From assembly GCA_905250075.1 (NCBI GenBank), contig CAJNOP010000132.1, positions 155,735 to 219,734 on the forward strand: 64,000 bases of DNA. The letters run 5' to 3'. Of the stretch, positions 44,921 through 57,900 are shown piece after piece. Each line of letters opens with the position of its first letter. Within the stretch, counting starts at the first letter, position 1. The translations under genes and the position numbers were made by a program. The stretch is from Rotaria sp. Silwood1 (lineage: Eukaryota > Rotifera > Eurotatoria > Philodinida > Philodinidae). The notes under the pieces are model-generated. The model was not told the DNA's origin, searched no databases, and saw only the letters and a list, made by a program, of their open reading frames with translations.

Positions 44921-47347
44921 ATGGTCTATGCAATGTTTATTGTGCTTCTGCTTCTCTTTGACATCTATACGGCACATTGTCAAACAACAACAACAACAAC
45001 AACAATAACAACAACACCAAATCCTATTTATGGTTGTTCATTTTTAAATACTACATATTCGACAAACGCTGCAGTTTTTAATCAATTTCAATTTCCTAAT
45101 CGTACATCGATTATCCTTACGGCAAGTTATACATTTTTATTTTCGTCATCATCAATATCAACATTTGAACTTGGTCTTATTTATCCATTTTCGTCATTAA
45201 CTTATCTTGTACCTTTTCCTGTTCTGTTTGATTGTGCATCTATTGTTCGTTCTTGTCAATTGCAAACAATGACAGGTACTGCATCAATATCACGTGAGTC
45301 AGAACCTATACCTGTACAATTAACACAATTTAATTATACATCGACATCAATGCCATTAAATCAAATGGGTTTGTATTTAAAACAAGGACGTTATAAATTA
45401 AGTAATTGTTCATTAAATGATGGACAGCAGATCACTGAACCCAATACAATATTTAATATTCAAATACAATATGAAAAATCTGTTGGTAAGTTTAATTAAT
45501 AATTATATTCATATAAAACTAATTTACGTAATTGAATTAACTCAAATGTATGATATAGATTGATATCTATTAAAAGTGTTTAGACATTGTTAATGATAGG
45601 ATATATTTTATAATGCTTATTTTGTGTTATTTTTAGTATTAATTTCTACAAGGAATTTGTTTTTTATATATTTGATGAATTAAGCAAACAAATATAAATT
45701 GATAAAAAAAAGAATAGTAAACAGACAAATTTTCCATATCTTTCTATTTGATTGCAATGAATATGATAATTTTTTAATAAATAAAAAAAACACTTTATCT
45801 TAGCATTCCAAGTATAATTTACATGATACATGTCATAAAATAGCTTTTTTTTTTCTGTATCTTAGTAACAATTAGTTGAAACTATTCAATTCAATCATGC
45901 ATAACGACTAGCAGAAGATAATATTCAATAATAGTTTCTATACTGTTTCAATGCATAAATCCTATAAAGTAATAAGAAATAGATCATTCTATCTATCTAT
46001 ATTAAGCGGAAATAGGGAAAGATGTTTGGCTTATGCAATCTTCATAAGTTTTTCCATTAGATTAATGATATAGTATTCAATCGAAAGGAAAAAAAAAAGA
46101 AAAGAATTCAACTATGTCAAATAGTATGTTTCCTTGATTGCTTTGAAATGTTTTTTTTCAAGCAAAGATCCGTTGCTGATTTATTTCAATATGTCAAACC
46201 TTGAAACTATTGCAATCGTATCTTATTTTTTTCAAAAAAATTTATATGTAAAACAAAAATATTTCTTTTTAAATCAATTTATGAGAAAATATTCTATTTT
46301 TTTTTTTAGGTATTCCTTGTAATCCATCGATTGATACCTGTGGTTCATCATCTCTTACAACTTGCTCATCGTCATCATCAACATGTACGTGTCTTTCAAC
46401 AAGTTCTCTCGTATCTTATTCGGATTCATTCTATTGTGCTGATACAATGAATTCAAGTAATTGTCGTATATTTCCAACACGTTGTGTAACATGGTGTAAT
46501 TCAACAACAAATAATTTATGTATTTGTCCGATAAATACATTAAAAATTCAACGAAATAATTTATATGTTTGTGAATTACTACTAAATTCATTTAATTGTT
46601 CAACTAATGATAGTATACGTCGTTGTCCACTTGGACAAATTTGTCGAAATGCACAATGTACTGATGATATAATAACAACAACAACAATAACAACGTTAAC
46701 AACAACGCAAAAAAATAGTTCCAATGAGTAAGTATAATTATGAAAAACTTATCAAAAAAAAACAAAGAATTTTTTTGAAATTTTTTAGTTCACTTGATCA
46801 ACGTCTTCGTATAGCTCTTGGTGTTATTGCTGGTCTACTTGGTACATCGGTACTTGTTCTTTTAGGAGTATTTTGTTGGTTACGTTTAAGAGAAAAACAA
46901 CGTCGAATAAAAGTAGGAAAATCATCATCACCATCATTATCTTCATCAACATCATCACTTTATATTTCACCTATTCAACAACAAGATGAACACAAACAAC
47001 AACAACCACAAGAATTTCCTTCATCAAATATAATTTATCAATTACCTTTTGATAATAATTATAAAAGATTTACACCTATTTATCGAACTGATTCATTTCG
47101 TCAAGCTGTTCTTTCAGGTCATAGACGAACAAGTCAAACTATTGAACATATATCAACAAAACGAGATAGTTTTATTGAACAATCATCATATTATAAAGAT
47201 GATATAGGATCACCTATTTATAGTACAGTAGAATTTATTGTTCCACAAGAAACAAAAAATTATCGAAATTCAAACAAAATCAATAATGATCTCTATCAAG
47301 TTATTATTCCATCATCATCATCAACAATTCTTACTCATTCTGTATAA
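44921..47347 (+). CDS. Type I membrane protein, cysteine-rich ectodomain, three exons, 513 aa
   Basis: The start is the first in-frame ATG (44921), giving the signal peptide MVYAMFIVLLLLFDIYTAHC. Exons 44921-45485, 46310-46727 and 46789-47347 join in frame (phases 1 and 2) with GT-AG sites. The ectodomain begins with a threonine-rich linker (QTTTTTTTITTTPNP), has several N-X-S/T sites, and in exon 2 a cysteine-rich section (CTCLSTSS; CVTWCNSTTNNLCICP; CPLGQICRNAQC). A second Thr-rich linker precedes one membrane helix (IALGVIAGLLGTSVLVLLGV) with a basic stop-transfer (RLREKQRRIK). The cytoplasmic tail of about 140 residues is Ser/Gln-rich with Tyr motifs (SPIYSTVEF; DLYQVI) that could be phosphorylated. 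Ligand and family unknown; adhesion or receptor role inferred from layout only. No lesions seen. Confidence 0.75.
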
Positions 47348-50300
47348 TTATATTCCATAAATGAACAATAAAGAGTGATGTTTTTTCTTTTTTTTGTCAT
47401 TGTTTTAATATAAATATATATTATAGAAAAAAGATTTCAGATATTCATCGATTTTATATATAATAATCTAATTTTATGTCCTTGAAATTCAAGAAGACTT
47501 ATTTCTTATTAATTCATATTTTGAAGTGGCAAAATGAGTAATAACTTTTTAATTTGCATATACTTTGATTCTTTCAATGATGTTTAACTTCTAAAAATAA
47601 AATAAAGAATTGAAATAGAAATTCTAGATTGAATTCTTGTTTATGAATATGATTTACTAAACTATTTTTTATTGAAAAAATTAATAATTTTAATCATACG
47701 ATTAATTATTGAGTTATACTGATAGACAAGAATAATATGTCATCGAACGAATGACAATAGGAAAAAAAAGTAGAAATTCAAATATTGAGATCATTGATAC
47801 ATTGAACACCTTGTCATATATAATTATTCTTCATTCAATATATATTTCGATTTATAAATTATTCTATACTGTTAACACATGTTAACAATTAATGATATTC
47901 ATTGTGGTATATTGTATTGTGTGTGAAAGGCAAATGAAGTATAACTATCATACTAATTCTGCAATGAACTTTCATTTCACGGTTATGTCTATCATGGTGA
48001 AGAGGCGTTACTAAAATGTCTGTCACGGTTCGTATTGGTTACTTTGTAATGTTTTGTTACGATCGATGATGAACCGTTGCTAAATTGTCTATCGTGTCTG
48101 GAACTGTCCAAATGTCTACTTCGATACTTCAACATTTGTTTTACATCGTGTTTCACAACATGAAAATCAACATATTAGTTTCATTAATTTTCCTCATTTT
48201 CATTCCACGATTTTCATTATTCCGGAAAAAGGTGTTAGCGCAATTCCTGCGGAATTAAACTATGACATATAATGGAGCTACTGCTATGGTAAAAAAAGGA
48301 GATTAATTAATATATGTTTCGGTTTATGAATTCCCACCCTACTGTTCATGCATGTCAAGGTTGAAAGATATTAATCGTAATATATCGTAGTGAGTGTGAA
48401 AGCAAAGCAGTGGATAACTATCATACTATGTAATTCCACAATGGACTTTGATCTCGTAGCAACACCTCTGATGGAGGGAAGTCGTTATTAAGATGTCTGT
48501 CACGTATGTATGTATATTCCCATATAGTCAATAATATTTTAGATAAAGTAACAATATCATCTGAAATGGATGACTGATGTATGTTCAGTAAATAAATACA
48601 CTTTGAAAGTTACTTTTACTTGATTCTGTTCATCATCTCAATGAACTTTTTCCTTCTTATTTCAATGCATACTACTTTTGTATAAAATTTAAAAATTTTT
48701 AAAAACTCATTACTCGAACTATTTCAATCAAATAAATACTCATATTGGTATTTTCAAACCTTTGTTTCTATTCTAGGTGATATGATATTAAGAAAAAATA
48801 ACTCATAAATGGTAAAATCTAAAATAATTTTTGTTACTTTTACTGTTCAGGCTATATTCAATGGTAAAAATCGAATCAATATTCTTCAGTTTAGAGTGAA
48901 AGAAAAATTTAACTCTAGCGATTCTCTCGAATAATTGAGTTAATTTCTCATATTATTTTCTAACATTAGTACTATATCTAATTTGTAATAATATAATAAA
49001 TTTGATCAATATCTTTTATTTACTAATACTACTCTTGTAACTATATAATGAAGTTAACGACAACTGAGTTGATGACTTGTCTTCGCCATCATTAACAACC
49101 ATTCGATCGATCATCAATACGAAACAAGAAAAAAAAAATGATTTGCATATCATTGAATCATTGCACTATTCATAACATAACATACATTTACCATAAACTT
49201 AAAATAACTGAGCATTTTAATGTCATTGTTCACTTGAACGGAATAAAAAAATTTAAGGATGAAGAAATAAGGTTATTTTGATAACACATTGTAGAACTTG
49301 AAGAGAATAAGCTTGAATCATAACATATATCAAATCATAATAACAGATGCATGATTTTTTGTCTTCTTGTCTGTCGAATGAGTTTGTTAATTAGAAATCT
49401 ATAGAACTACTACTCACTTGTTCGATTTCTGTATTCTTTTTGTAGCATACAAGCAATAGCAGCTTCAGTGCTATAGCATAATTCATTTAATATCTATTGA
49501 CCGTTCAATGAAAATCTTTAGACAAAATAGAGAGATCTCAAAATGTGAATGTTTTAGTTTAGTAAAATAGTTCACTATTAAATCTTCGTCCATGAATTAG
49601 TAATATGATTATAAATATTCTTAGACTATTATGCAAAATACAAAAAAGTGATTACTAAACATCTTATAGTGTTATCACTAACGAGCGGACTACCGTACCT
49701 GTTGTAATCCTCCGTTTGAATTTATATAGAATCTACAAAAGGGCTCGGTAAGATTAGAGAAAGCTGAAACAGATTCGTGCCTATCGGCTTTTAAAGTCGA
49801 GTTTTAACCGTTTTATTGAATTTTTGACCCATTCAAAAGTATTTATTGAAAAATCAAATAATGGAATTTCCAACTAAAATTCAGCCTATAGATAGATGCA
49901 ATGATCTCTAGAGTGTCCTGAAAGTTGTAGCCCGAAAAGAAAATTCAATATGAACATGAAAAAATCGAATTTTCTTTTATGATTACAGAATCGTCTTAAA
50001 ATTAAAGAAATGTTTTTTTACCCAGAGGGAAAATGTCCACTGTAGCGGAACTTCGTAAATTCACTCAATTGTTATTTCTTCCTTCTGTCTTGCACAGTCT
50101 GTTGACATTCTTCGTGACAAGCATCATATGTAATTATTTGATCGTGTTCTGTTTTTTTTTCTTCCGAAATATTCGACGCAACGATGACTGCTTACCAAAC
50201 TCTCAAATAGAACGTAACGTGCTTTATAACGATTCTTGCCAATAGTAACTCATATTATTACTCCCTCTTCACCACATTAGTAGAATTATTGCAAAGAGAC

Positions 50301-50359
50301 TAATACATTCTCTGAAAATGCTTCAAAGAAAACGCGATTGCAATATACCGATCTAAGAA
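47348..50359. other. Intergenic region with a dispersed direct repeat
   Basis: AT-rich. Apart from the direct repeat pair at 47915-48510 (listed separately) I see no gene. An open frame at 50033-50245 is not supported. Confidence 0.35.
47915..48510. repeat. Pair of diverged direct repeats, about 120 bp, 470 bp apart
   Basis: Copy 1 (about 47915-48030) and copy 2 (about 48385-48510) share in order: GTGTGTGAAA / GAGTGTGAAA, ATAACTATCATACTA, ATTCTGCAATGAACTTT / ATTCCACAATGGACTTT, and ATGTCTGTCACG. Between them lies AT-rich sequence with no frame. Could be remnants of terminal repeats of a degraded element or a local duplication. Confidence 0.5.
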
Positions 50360-52598
50360 TCGCCACAGTGCTACGTGCCTCTCAAGCGAATGAGTGCCGA
50401 CGCTACGATTCAATTGTATGCTGTTGAGGTAACGATCATACAAGTATTTCGAAACGATGAAACTGTACTAATAGAAGCCGTTTATTGTTTTCCTATTGAA
50501 GAATAAGCAGCCGTGCATGCTATTGTAGCTCGTATGAACGATCGCAAAATTGTTGCTCAATTAAAAGAGAAGCAACATGCTCAACATGAACATAATAAAG
50601 CTCTTCGCGAACATCATGATGCTTACTTGCTAAAAAAAAATAAAGAATCCATGGAGAATTTTATCATCAACGCTAGAGCTCTACCACCTAGCCAAGAATG
50701 TCATAGAATGATTTCGTATGCTACCAAACTAGATTCCGTTCAAAATGGAACAAAAATTTGATTTATACTACAGAGTATGTTCAATCAGTTCCATCTACAA
50801 TTGAATTTCATTGTCATGCGAATAAAGTTGAAACATCGGGCGTTAGTTCGACGTCTCATTCGATTCAAATAGATTTTAACCAGGAAGATATCTATCTCAT
50901 TGAATTTGCTCAAGAAAATACTCATCTGGACAGAGATATAATTGTGAATATGGAGTTATCTGAAAATCGATCGAATACAATTGTTGCTGTTGAGTCCGAT
51001 GCTATCATGGCATCGTTCACTCCAACTGAATAAGATTGTCGACTTGCAATGAATGATAGAAACATTATCAACGAATTTATCTTCGTTGTTGACTGTAGTG
51101 GATCAATGAAAGATGAGAATAAGATTGGGTTAGTTCGTCAAGCTATGTTACTCTGCCTTAAAAGTCTTCCTATCGGTTTCCATTTTAATATTATTCGATT
51201 CGAAAGTCGATATAAGAGCTTGTTCAATGATATCACAGTTATTTACAATGATAAAAATGCTAAAGAAGTTGAATGGCTCATCAATCGCATGAATGCTGAT
51301 ATGGATGGTACTGAACTCGTAAATTTACATTAGTTTTGTAAAAGAATACAGTGAATTTGACGAATCATTTCATTTAGTAATCGCTTATTCGTTGACTTCA
51401 ACAGAACTCTCCAGATCAAGATCATGCACGTCAAATTTTTCTTCTCTCCAATGATGAAATTTCAAATGTCAATCAACTACTAGATTTATGCGATTCCATA
51501 GCTACTTCAACTAGCATTTTTTCATTTGGTTTAGGTCATTCACCTAGTTGTTCGCTTATCAAAGGTCTTGCTCGTACAACGATCGGTCGTTTCGTATTTA
51601 TTCCACCGGGTGAAAATGTTGATGTATACGTTGGTGAACAGCTGAAGAAAGCTCTGCAACCATCTATTACAAGTGTTCAAACAAAGTTGAATCTTGGTCA
51701 AACACTCACATCAATGTTATTCCTACAAATGTATCACCTGTCTTTATTAATGATTGTCTGATTGTTTATGTTCTTATCAATGACGACAAGTTAACATTGT
51801 GTAGAATAGGCTCAAGTCAACCGAATTCCAAATGTCAGCGATTCAGAAATGATTGCTCGACTAGCTACCAAAGAATTCATTTTGAAATTGCAATATTCTA
51901 GATTTTCTTTATCTACGAAGAAGGCTATGGCAAGTTTATGAGAAAGTCAATGTGAAGAACAAGATCAGCAGAAGATGGCAGCATCGAATGATGAAAGTGT
52001 AGTGACAAAAAAAAACAATAAAAGACGACATCGTCAAGATTTCACTCAAACACAATATTTTAAGTCCGTACACAGCTTTCGTTGGCATAGAACCATGTGT
52101 CGATGCAAACAATGCTAATAAAATCTTAGGCATAGTGCTTATACAAATATTAGCCGATAATCAATATTTGAAATACTTGAACACATTTATCTCTCAAATG
52201 CATCATCAGCAATACAATATGCCGAAGCTCTCCAGCGCTTTCAGTAAGCGAGACAGTCTTCAAAAAAGTCTCATGATGCTACTCATCAAGTTGAACCGGA
52301 TGATTAAGATATTGTTCGTCACATAATCAATCAACAGAAATATAATGGGCTGTTGAATGTTCACACGAAGCTTATTGAGCAGCTGACTGACAAAACATTG
52401 TCAAAATTTCAACAGTTAAAAAATACAGAAGTACTTATTTCAGCCATTATTGCCATTGTACTCGAGACAGGTTTTGCGTCATTTTCATCAATGTGGTATG
52501 GTGTAGTACAAAAAGCACGCAAACGTCTTCTTGATACGCTCGACCAAGACAACGAGAAATTTGACATCTTACTCGAAGATATTCGAAAGCAACTATAA
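50360..52598 (+). pseudogene. VIT/VWA domain protein (VWA5-like) pseudogene
   Basis: Legible segments follow the order of VWA5-type proteins. VIT domain from about 50364: CYVPLKRMSADATIQLY, VYCFPIEE, TAA (50505-50507, Q expected), AAVHAIVARMNDRKIVAQLK, HHDAYLLKKNKESMENFIIN, ALPPSQECH, TGA at 50759-50761, then a shifted segment YTTEYVQSVPSTIEFHC. VWA domain from about 51055: TAA at 51031, NEFIFVVDCSGSMKDENK with an intact MIDAS DxSxS, LKSLPIGFHFNIIRFES, NRMNADMDGTEL, then after a shift ARQIFLLSNDEISNVNQL and SIFSFGLGHSPSCSLIKGLA. Later pieces: LSPYTAFVGIEPCVDANN (another frame) and a C-terminal block IIAIVLETGFASFSSMWYGV followed by VQKARKRLLDTL, stop 52598. At least three nonsense codons and several frameshifts. 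Intact members are thought to mediate protein contacts; this copy cannot encode one. Confidence 0.75.
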
Positions 52599-54956
52599 AC
52601 AATTAAAAGTCTATTAAATGAATATATCAAAATTTATTAAACTAGCTAGAATAAATAATTGGTGATAATTAAAAAAATAAATAAATGATTTCATTTATTG
52701 CTTGATCGAATACCGTTTATCATGTGACAGACGTAATGTTGAAATAGGTCAAATAATAGACATCACCTTTCTAAAACTTTATTCGATACTTTTTCATGTT
52801 TTCTTCCAATATTATTTCATATACAATAGTTATTTAAAATGATCTTCTTCAACTGAAAACACATTAATCTATAATTATCGCAATATTGAAAAAACACTTT
52901 AGTTACATAATCTGTTTACAAAACATTGTTCAGAAAGTAATCGATGGAATGCAAGTTCACAATAGAAACAGTATATCGCTGTGTATAAGGCGAACTCAAA
53001 CAGTGATATTCCATATAAAAAATATCTTTTGACAGATTTGATTCCTGATGAAGTAGTCTCAGATCATGTAGGCAGAGTCGTTTATTTCAATGTCATTCAT
53101 TGATCGATCAATTAATATTTGGTTTTTGTGAATGAAGCTAAAGAACTATTTGTTCTATATTGCAGTAATTTCATCAGTCAACCACTTCCAATAAAAGAAC
53201 CACACGTTGTTATTTTGTTCAAAAACAGCAGGATATGTAGTTTGGCGGAGATTCGAGTCTCACTCGACTTTTCTCTATTGTAATAGAGGTTATGATATAA
53301 TGAAGTGTTAAGTTACTTCCTTAGAGTTTCCTTCACTTCCCACGTAAAAAAATAAAATAACATCATGGCATATTCTCTCTATGTGACATTGGCAGATAGT
53401 AGCATTTTTCTCCCACATTCGTACTGCTTAATGACTCAACAGAAGTCATTATAAATGACAAACTTGTAAAACAAAACTCATTAATACTTATTGCAACAAT
53501 CTAGAATCACTGCCGCTTCTCTATTATCAGTCGTGTAATTTCATCCACTAAATCTCAAACTTCAATACGACGAACATAATCTCAATATTTGATTATCCAG
53601 AGAAAAAATGATCAAAATATCAATTCCTATGTCCTTTAACTGACACGGCAGCTCTACTCGGATGGTTTACACACTGAGAATGGATAATCGGTTTACCGGC
53701 TTTTTGTTCGACCCCGGCGACTATGTAGACTGGTTAATTAATAGAAATTTCTGGCATTTTTAGTGTCATTATACATATATGAAACAAGAGGAAATAGATG
53801 AAAGATTTCTTCAATGAATTATCTTCTTTGTCATGGGTAATTTCATTGATCTGTCGACAGATTCTAGTGATAAATATTACCAAAACTTTTTAAAACTAAA
53901 CTTATTTTTTGCATGCTTATAAGAAATTTGGTGAATCTCAATAATATGTTGATCTAAAAATGAGGTAGCATCATTTTGTAATTTCAAATCAATCTACAAA
54001 ATACAAAAGCGTCAACAGCATGATCAAAATGATCTGAACGTAACATAAGATTTCAATTAAAACAATATCCATTGTTTTAAATGAAAAAAGAAGGTCATTC
54101 TTCTCAAGATGAATAATATAATCCACAAGAATTTACTGTTATTGTATATAATAATTTAATCCCTTGCTCATATTTTGCAAATGAAGCAGTGAGATGATTA
54201 AATAAATTCTCGAACAGTAAAAGTGTCAAACATATTTAAATATTACATCATTGATATTTTATTCACGTTCATATAAATTAATTGACCTTGAAATTTTTTG
54301 CATAACCGCCAACATTTGTTAAGTGTCATCTAATATGAAAATCTTCTGCTATTGCCGGAAAACACTATGATTTTGTTAGAAAACTTAGTTTTAAATCATC
54401 CTCTGACATTATCAACTAAAATATTACAAGTAATTAATTTATAAGCTCTCGAAATATATTTAATCGATGCACTAGATGTCACTCTTAGTTGAATAATTGA
54501 TACGAATTAGGCTAATAAATTCATTTTTATTGAAAAATAACGATCAAATTTCAATTAAACTAGTCTCTTTTTTATAATCATTCGAAACTTTATTTTCAAT
54601 AATAAACTTTACAATCATCGATATGTTTAATTTGTTGTATTTAATCAACCAATAAGATAAATCTATCTCTCCTAGAGATAATCCCATCGCTTTCTTTCTT
54701 TGTTCAACTTAAAGAAAAAAAAAATCGAATATATCATCATACTATTTAATTATATTCTCTTGAGAACAGTAAGATACTTCATTTTTCTTTTCTTCAATAT
54801 AGACATATGAAACCTTTTGTTTGAATATATATATGATGAAACCTTTATAATTTTATTGATTTCTCTATCAACTTATTATAGATTTATTTGTTAGTTTTAT
54901 TTTTATTTCATCTATTTCTTGTGTTCGATTGAAAAAAAGAAGAAAAAAAAATCATC
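52599..54956. other. Intergenic region upstream of RBFOX
   Basis: AT-rich. Two small GC-richer patches contain box B-like strings (GGAGATTCGAGTCTCACTC near 53239; TTTTTGTTCGACCCCGGCG near 53702), possibly SINE remnants, but no box A is placed correctly. The RBFOX promoter region must be at the right end. Confidence 0.3.
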
Positions 54957-57900
54957 ATGCTCTTACACAATAATACAATTGCCACTGCTGGTTTTCTCTC
55001 AACGACAGAATCTCCATCGTCAACAACAAGTGTCTATTCTCATCAAACAAATCTACCAACAACATCAACAAATCAATATTTTCAAAATTTTCCACCACCT
55101 TGGATTCAACAATATAATAATCAACGATTATTTAATCAACAATTTTTTGTACGTATATTATATATAATTTTATTGTTTTGTTTTGTTCTTCAAATATTCA
55201 TTCTTACAGGAGTTAGAGATATTTATCAACAGGTAATCATTTTTATTTAGTGTCGCTTCTTTTCTATCTTTGCTTGTTATATATGTGTGATATATATATA
55301 TATATATTCTAACAAATTTTTTGAGTCTTATCACAAATCAATTTTTTCAGGAGAGATAATGTCTGATGATGATAATGATGATGGTGGTGATGGTAAGATA
55401 GTTTGATATTGTCTCTCTCTCTTTTTTCTTTTATTGTTGATGTCATGGTTGACTACCTATCATCCCATATCAACTGTCTTGCACATGTATATTTATATCG
55501 TTTTTTTTTGTTAAAGCACTTGATGCAATTATTCTACACAGAAAAAATCGCATGGATTAATAGTCCTATTCGATGTAGTGTGACTATTTATTTTTTTTTA
55601 AATGCATGTATAAGAGCATGTCAATTTCTTTTATCCGTATAGGTGTACAGCATGAAGTTAGTTTTACTTTCTATGAATGAGGATGATATGCATGTATGTA
55701 TGTTATTCTTTTCTTTTTTTTCTTTTCTTTTTTTAATACGAATCAATGTCTATCGGTCAAATTCAGTTGATAAATAAACATAGAACATGAGTGTTCATTT
55801 CAATGGTAGAGAAAAATGATAACCTTGTTTGAGCAGTAATTGTCACATATAAGTATACGACGACAAGGTCTGTTTATGTGATACGTGTCAATTGATCAAT
55901 TTTCATAGTAATCCTTGTTTGTGTCACGATCATCATCAATTTTTTTTTCTTTGACAGAAATTTTGATTCGTTTATAAGATATGTTTTTTTTTTTTACGAA
56001 TCATTGTCGTTTATATTTAGAGAAAATAGTGAAGCCTATATTTAGAATCATTTCTAGTGAAAGCACATGTTTTGTACGAATACGAATAATGACGCATGTA
56101 TTCGTTGATTTGATATATGTAAAAAAGGAAAATACGAAAAAAGAAACCAGAAGAAAAACCCGATCATATATACAACGTGCACATCTACACAATTGGCTTT
56201 GTTAACAAAAGAAAGAGAATACAAAACAAAAAAAAAAAAAGAAAACTATAGAAAGAGTCTTCGTTACAAGATGTAATAAATGAAACTTCTTCACTACCCA
56301 CAAATTGCCAAAACAATAGATAGAAAGTGAGAACAAAAAAAAAACGAGTATAGAAAAGAAAGAAAAAGAGAAAAAAAAAATCATATTTCATATCTTTGAT
56401 TATTTCGTCGTTTTGTTAATCGTCGTTCTTATTGTTGTCTCCATCGATTCTCATAACACGCTCATCACACGAGTCCAATAGGAGACAAAGCAAAAGATTG
56501 ATAAAGAATAAGAAAAAAAATAGGAAGGGGGGGAATGTTTCGTTGTTATTATCAAACAAAAGAAGAAACCTACCAGTGTGATCACTCAATCGAACCAAAC
56601 TTACACATCATTTAGAACGACAAGGAGAAAAAAAAAAGACTAAAAAGTGTATGCGCATATCAAATCGACAATAGTATACGAAGACTCTTCTCACTTGGCT
56701 CGTTCAGTTAATCTTCTCTTTTCTATCGATTACGTGCATACAACAACCACACGACTACAAATGTTCGACAGCGTGTCGTGAATAAGCAAGAAAAAAAAGA
56801 AAAAAGAAACGAGTCTACTACATTGAAACAATCATAAAATAATCATATTTTCGTTGTGTATATGTGTGCATCTAGTTCACACGCACGTCACCGAACCCAA
56901 CCGACATGTTGTTAATTGTAAGTGCATGTTTGTAAAACTCGAGGGAGGACAAGAAAAAAAAAAAAGACTTTCATCTCGTAATCGAGATATTTGAATTCTA
57001 TTGTTTTTGATTGTCTCACGATTTTATTGTTCTTATGCTAGCAACTAACTCATCTTGCTCTATTTGTCTTTTTTTTGTTTTATGTATTTTATATGATAGT
57101 TATAAAAAATATGTTCAATTTTTCATTCTTTTTGTTTTTTCTTCGATTTATGTTTTTGTTATTTTTCATATTTATCTATTTCATTATTTAGAGTCCGACG
57201 ATGTTAGCAACAGCTCCATCACATAGTATTAATAATAATCGAAGTAACAACAATACGAATACAACTAGTCCCACGACAACACTTCTTACAAAAAATGATC
57301 TTATCGCTTTTCATCATCTTCAACAACAATTTGATGCATCATCATCCAATTCGGTATGAATATTAAATATAACTATAAAACTACATGACTTCCGGCCATA
57401 TGTTCAATATATACAATGACTTAGGCCATTTTTATTCGTTATGAATTTTATCCATTTGGTTTTCTTTTAACATCCTAATTAGATGAATGACTAGATGGTA
57501 GAGAAAAGAAGATAAGAAAGAAAAAAAAAAGGACGATACGAGCAAAAAAAGAAAGAAAAAGTTCGGTCAACAGGCAATATTTAGATGTATGCGATCAATT
57601 GATTGAAGAGAACAGTTGAGCATAATGAAAGCATCTGCTCAAGTATATCAATGTATTTTATAGTGAGAAGAACTACAATTAGTCGGTCATTCGCTTACTT
57701 GATCCGTCTGTCTGTTATATTTATCTTGAGATCGACCGGATAAAAAAGTAACGAAACGGAAGTTATTTTATAGCAACAGACAATATCTTGTCTTGTCTCT
57801 TTCTCTCTCTCTCTCTGTCAAAATCAAACTTATTAGTACAATAAGTCAAATAGACGAAAAGAGCAATGAATACATCTTTTGATTTTATAAAAAAAAAAAA

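Noticed and set aside
56185..56598. Phe-rich minus-strand frames in RBFOX intron 1
   Set aside because: Translations of A-rich intron sequence.
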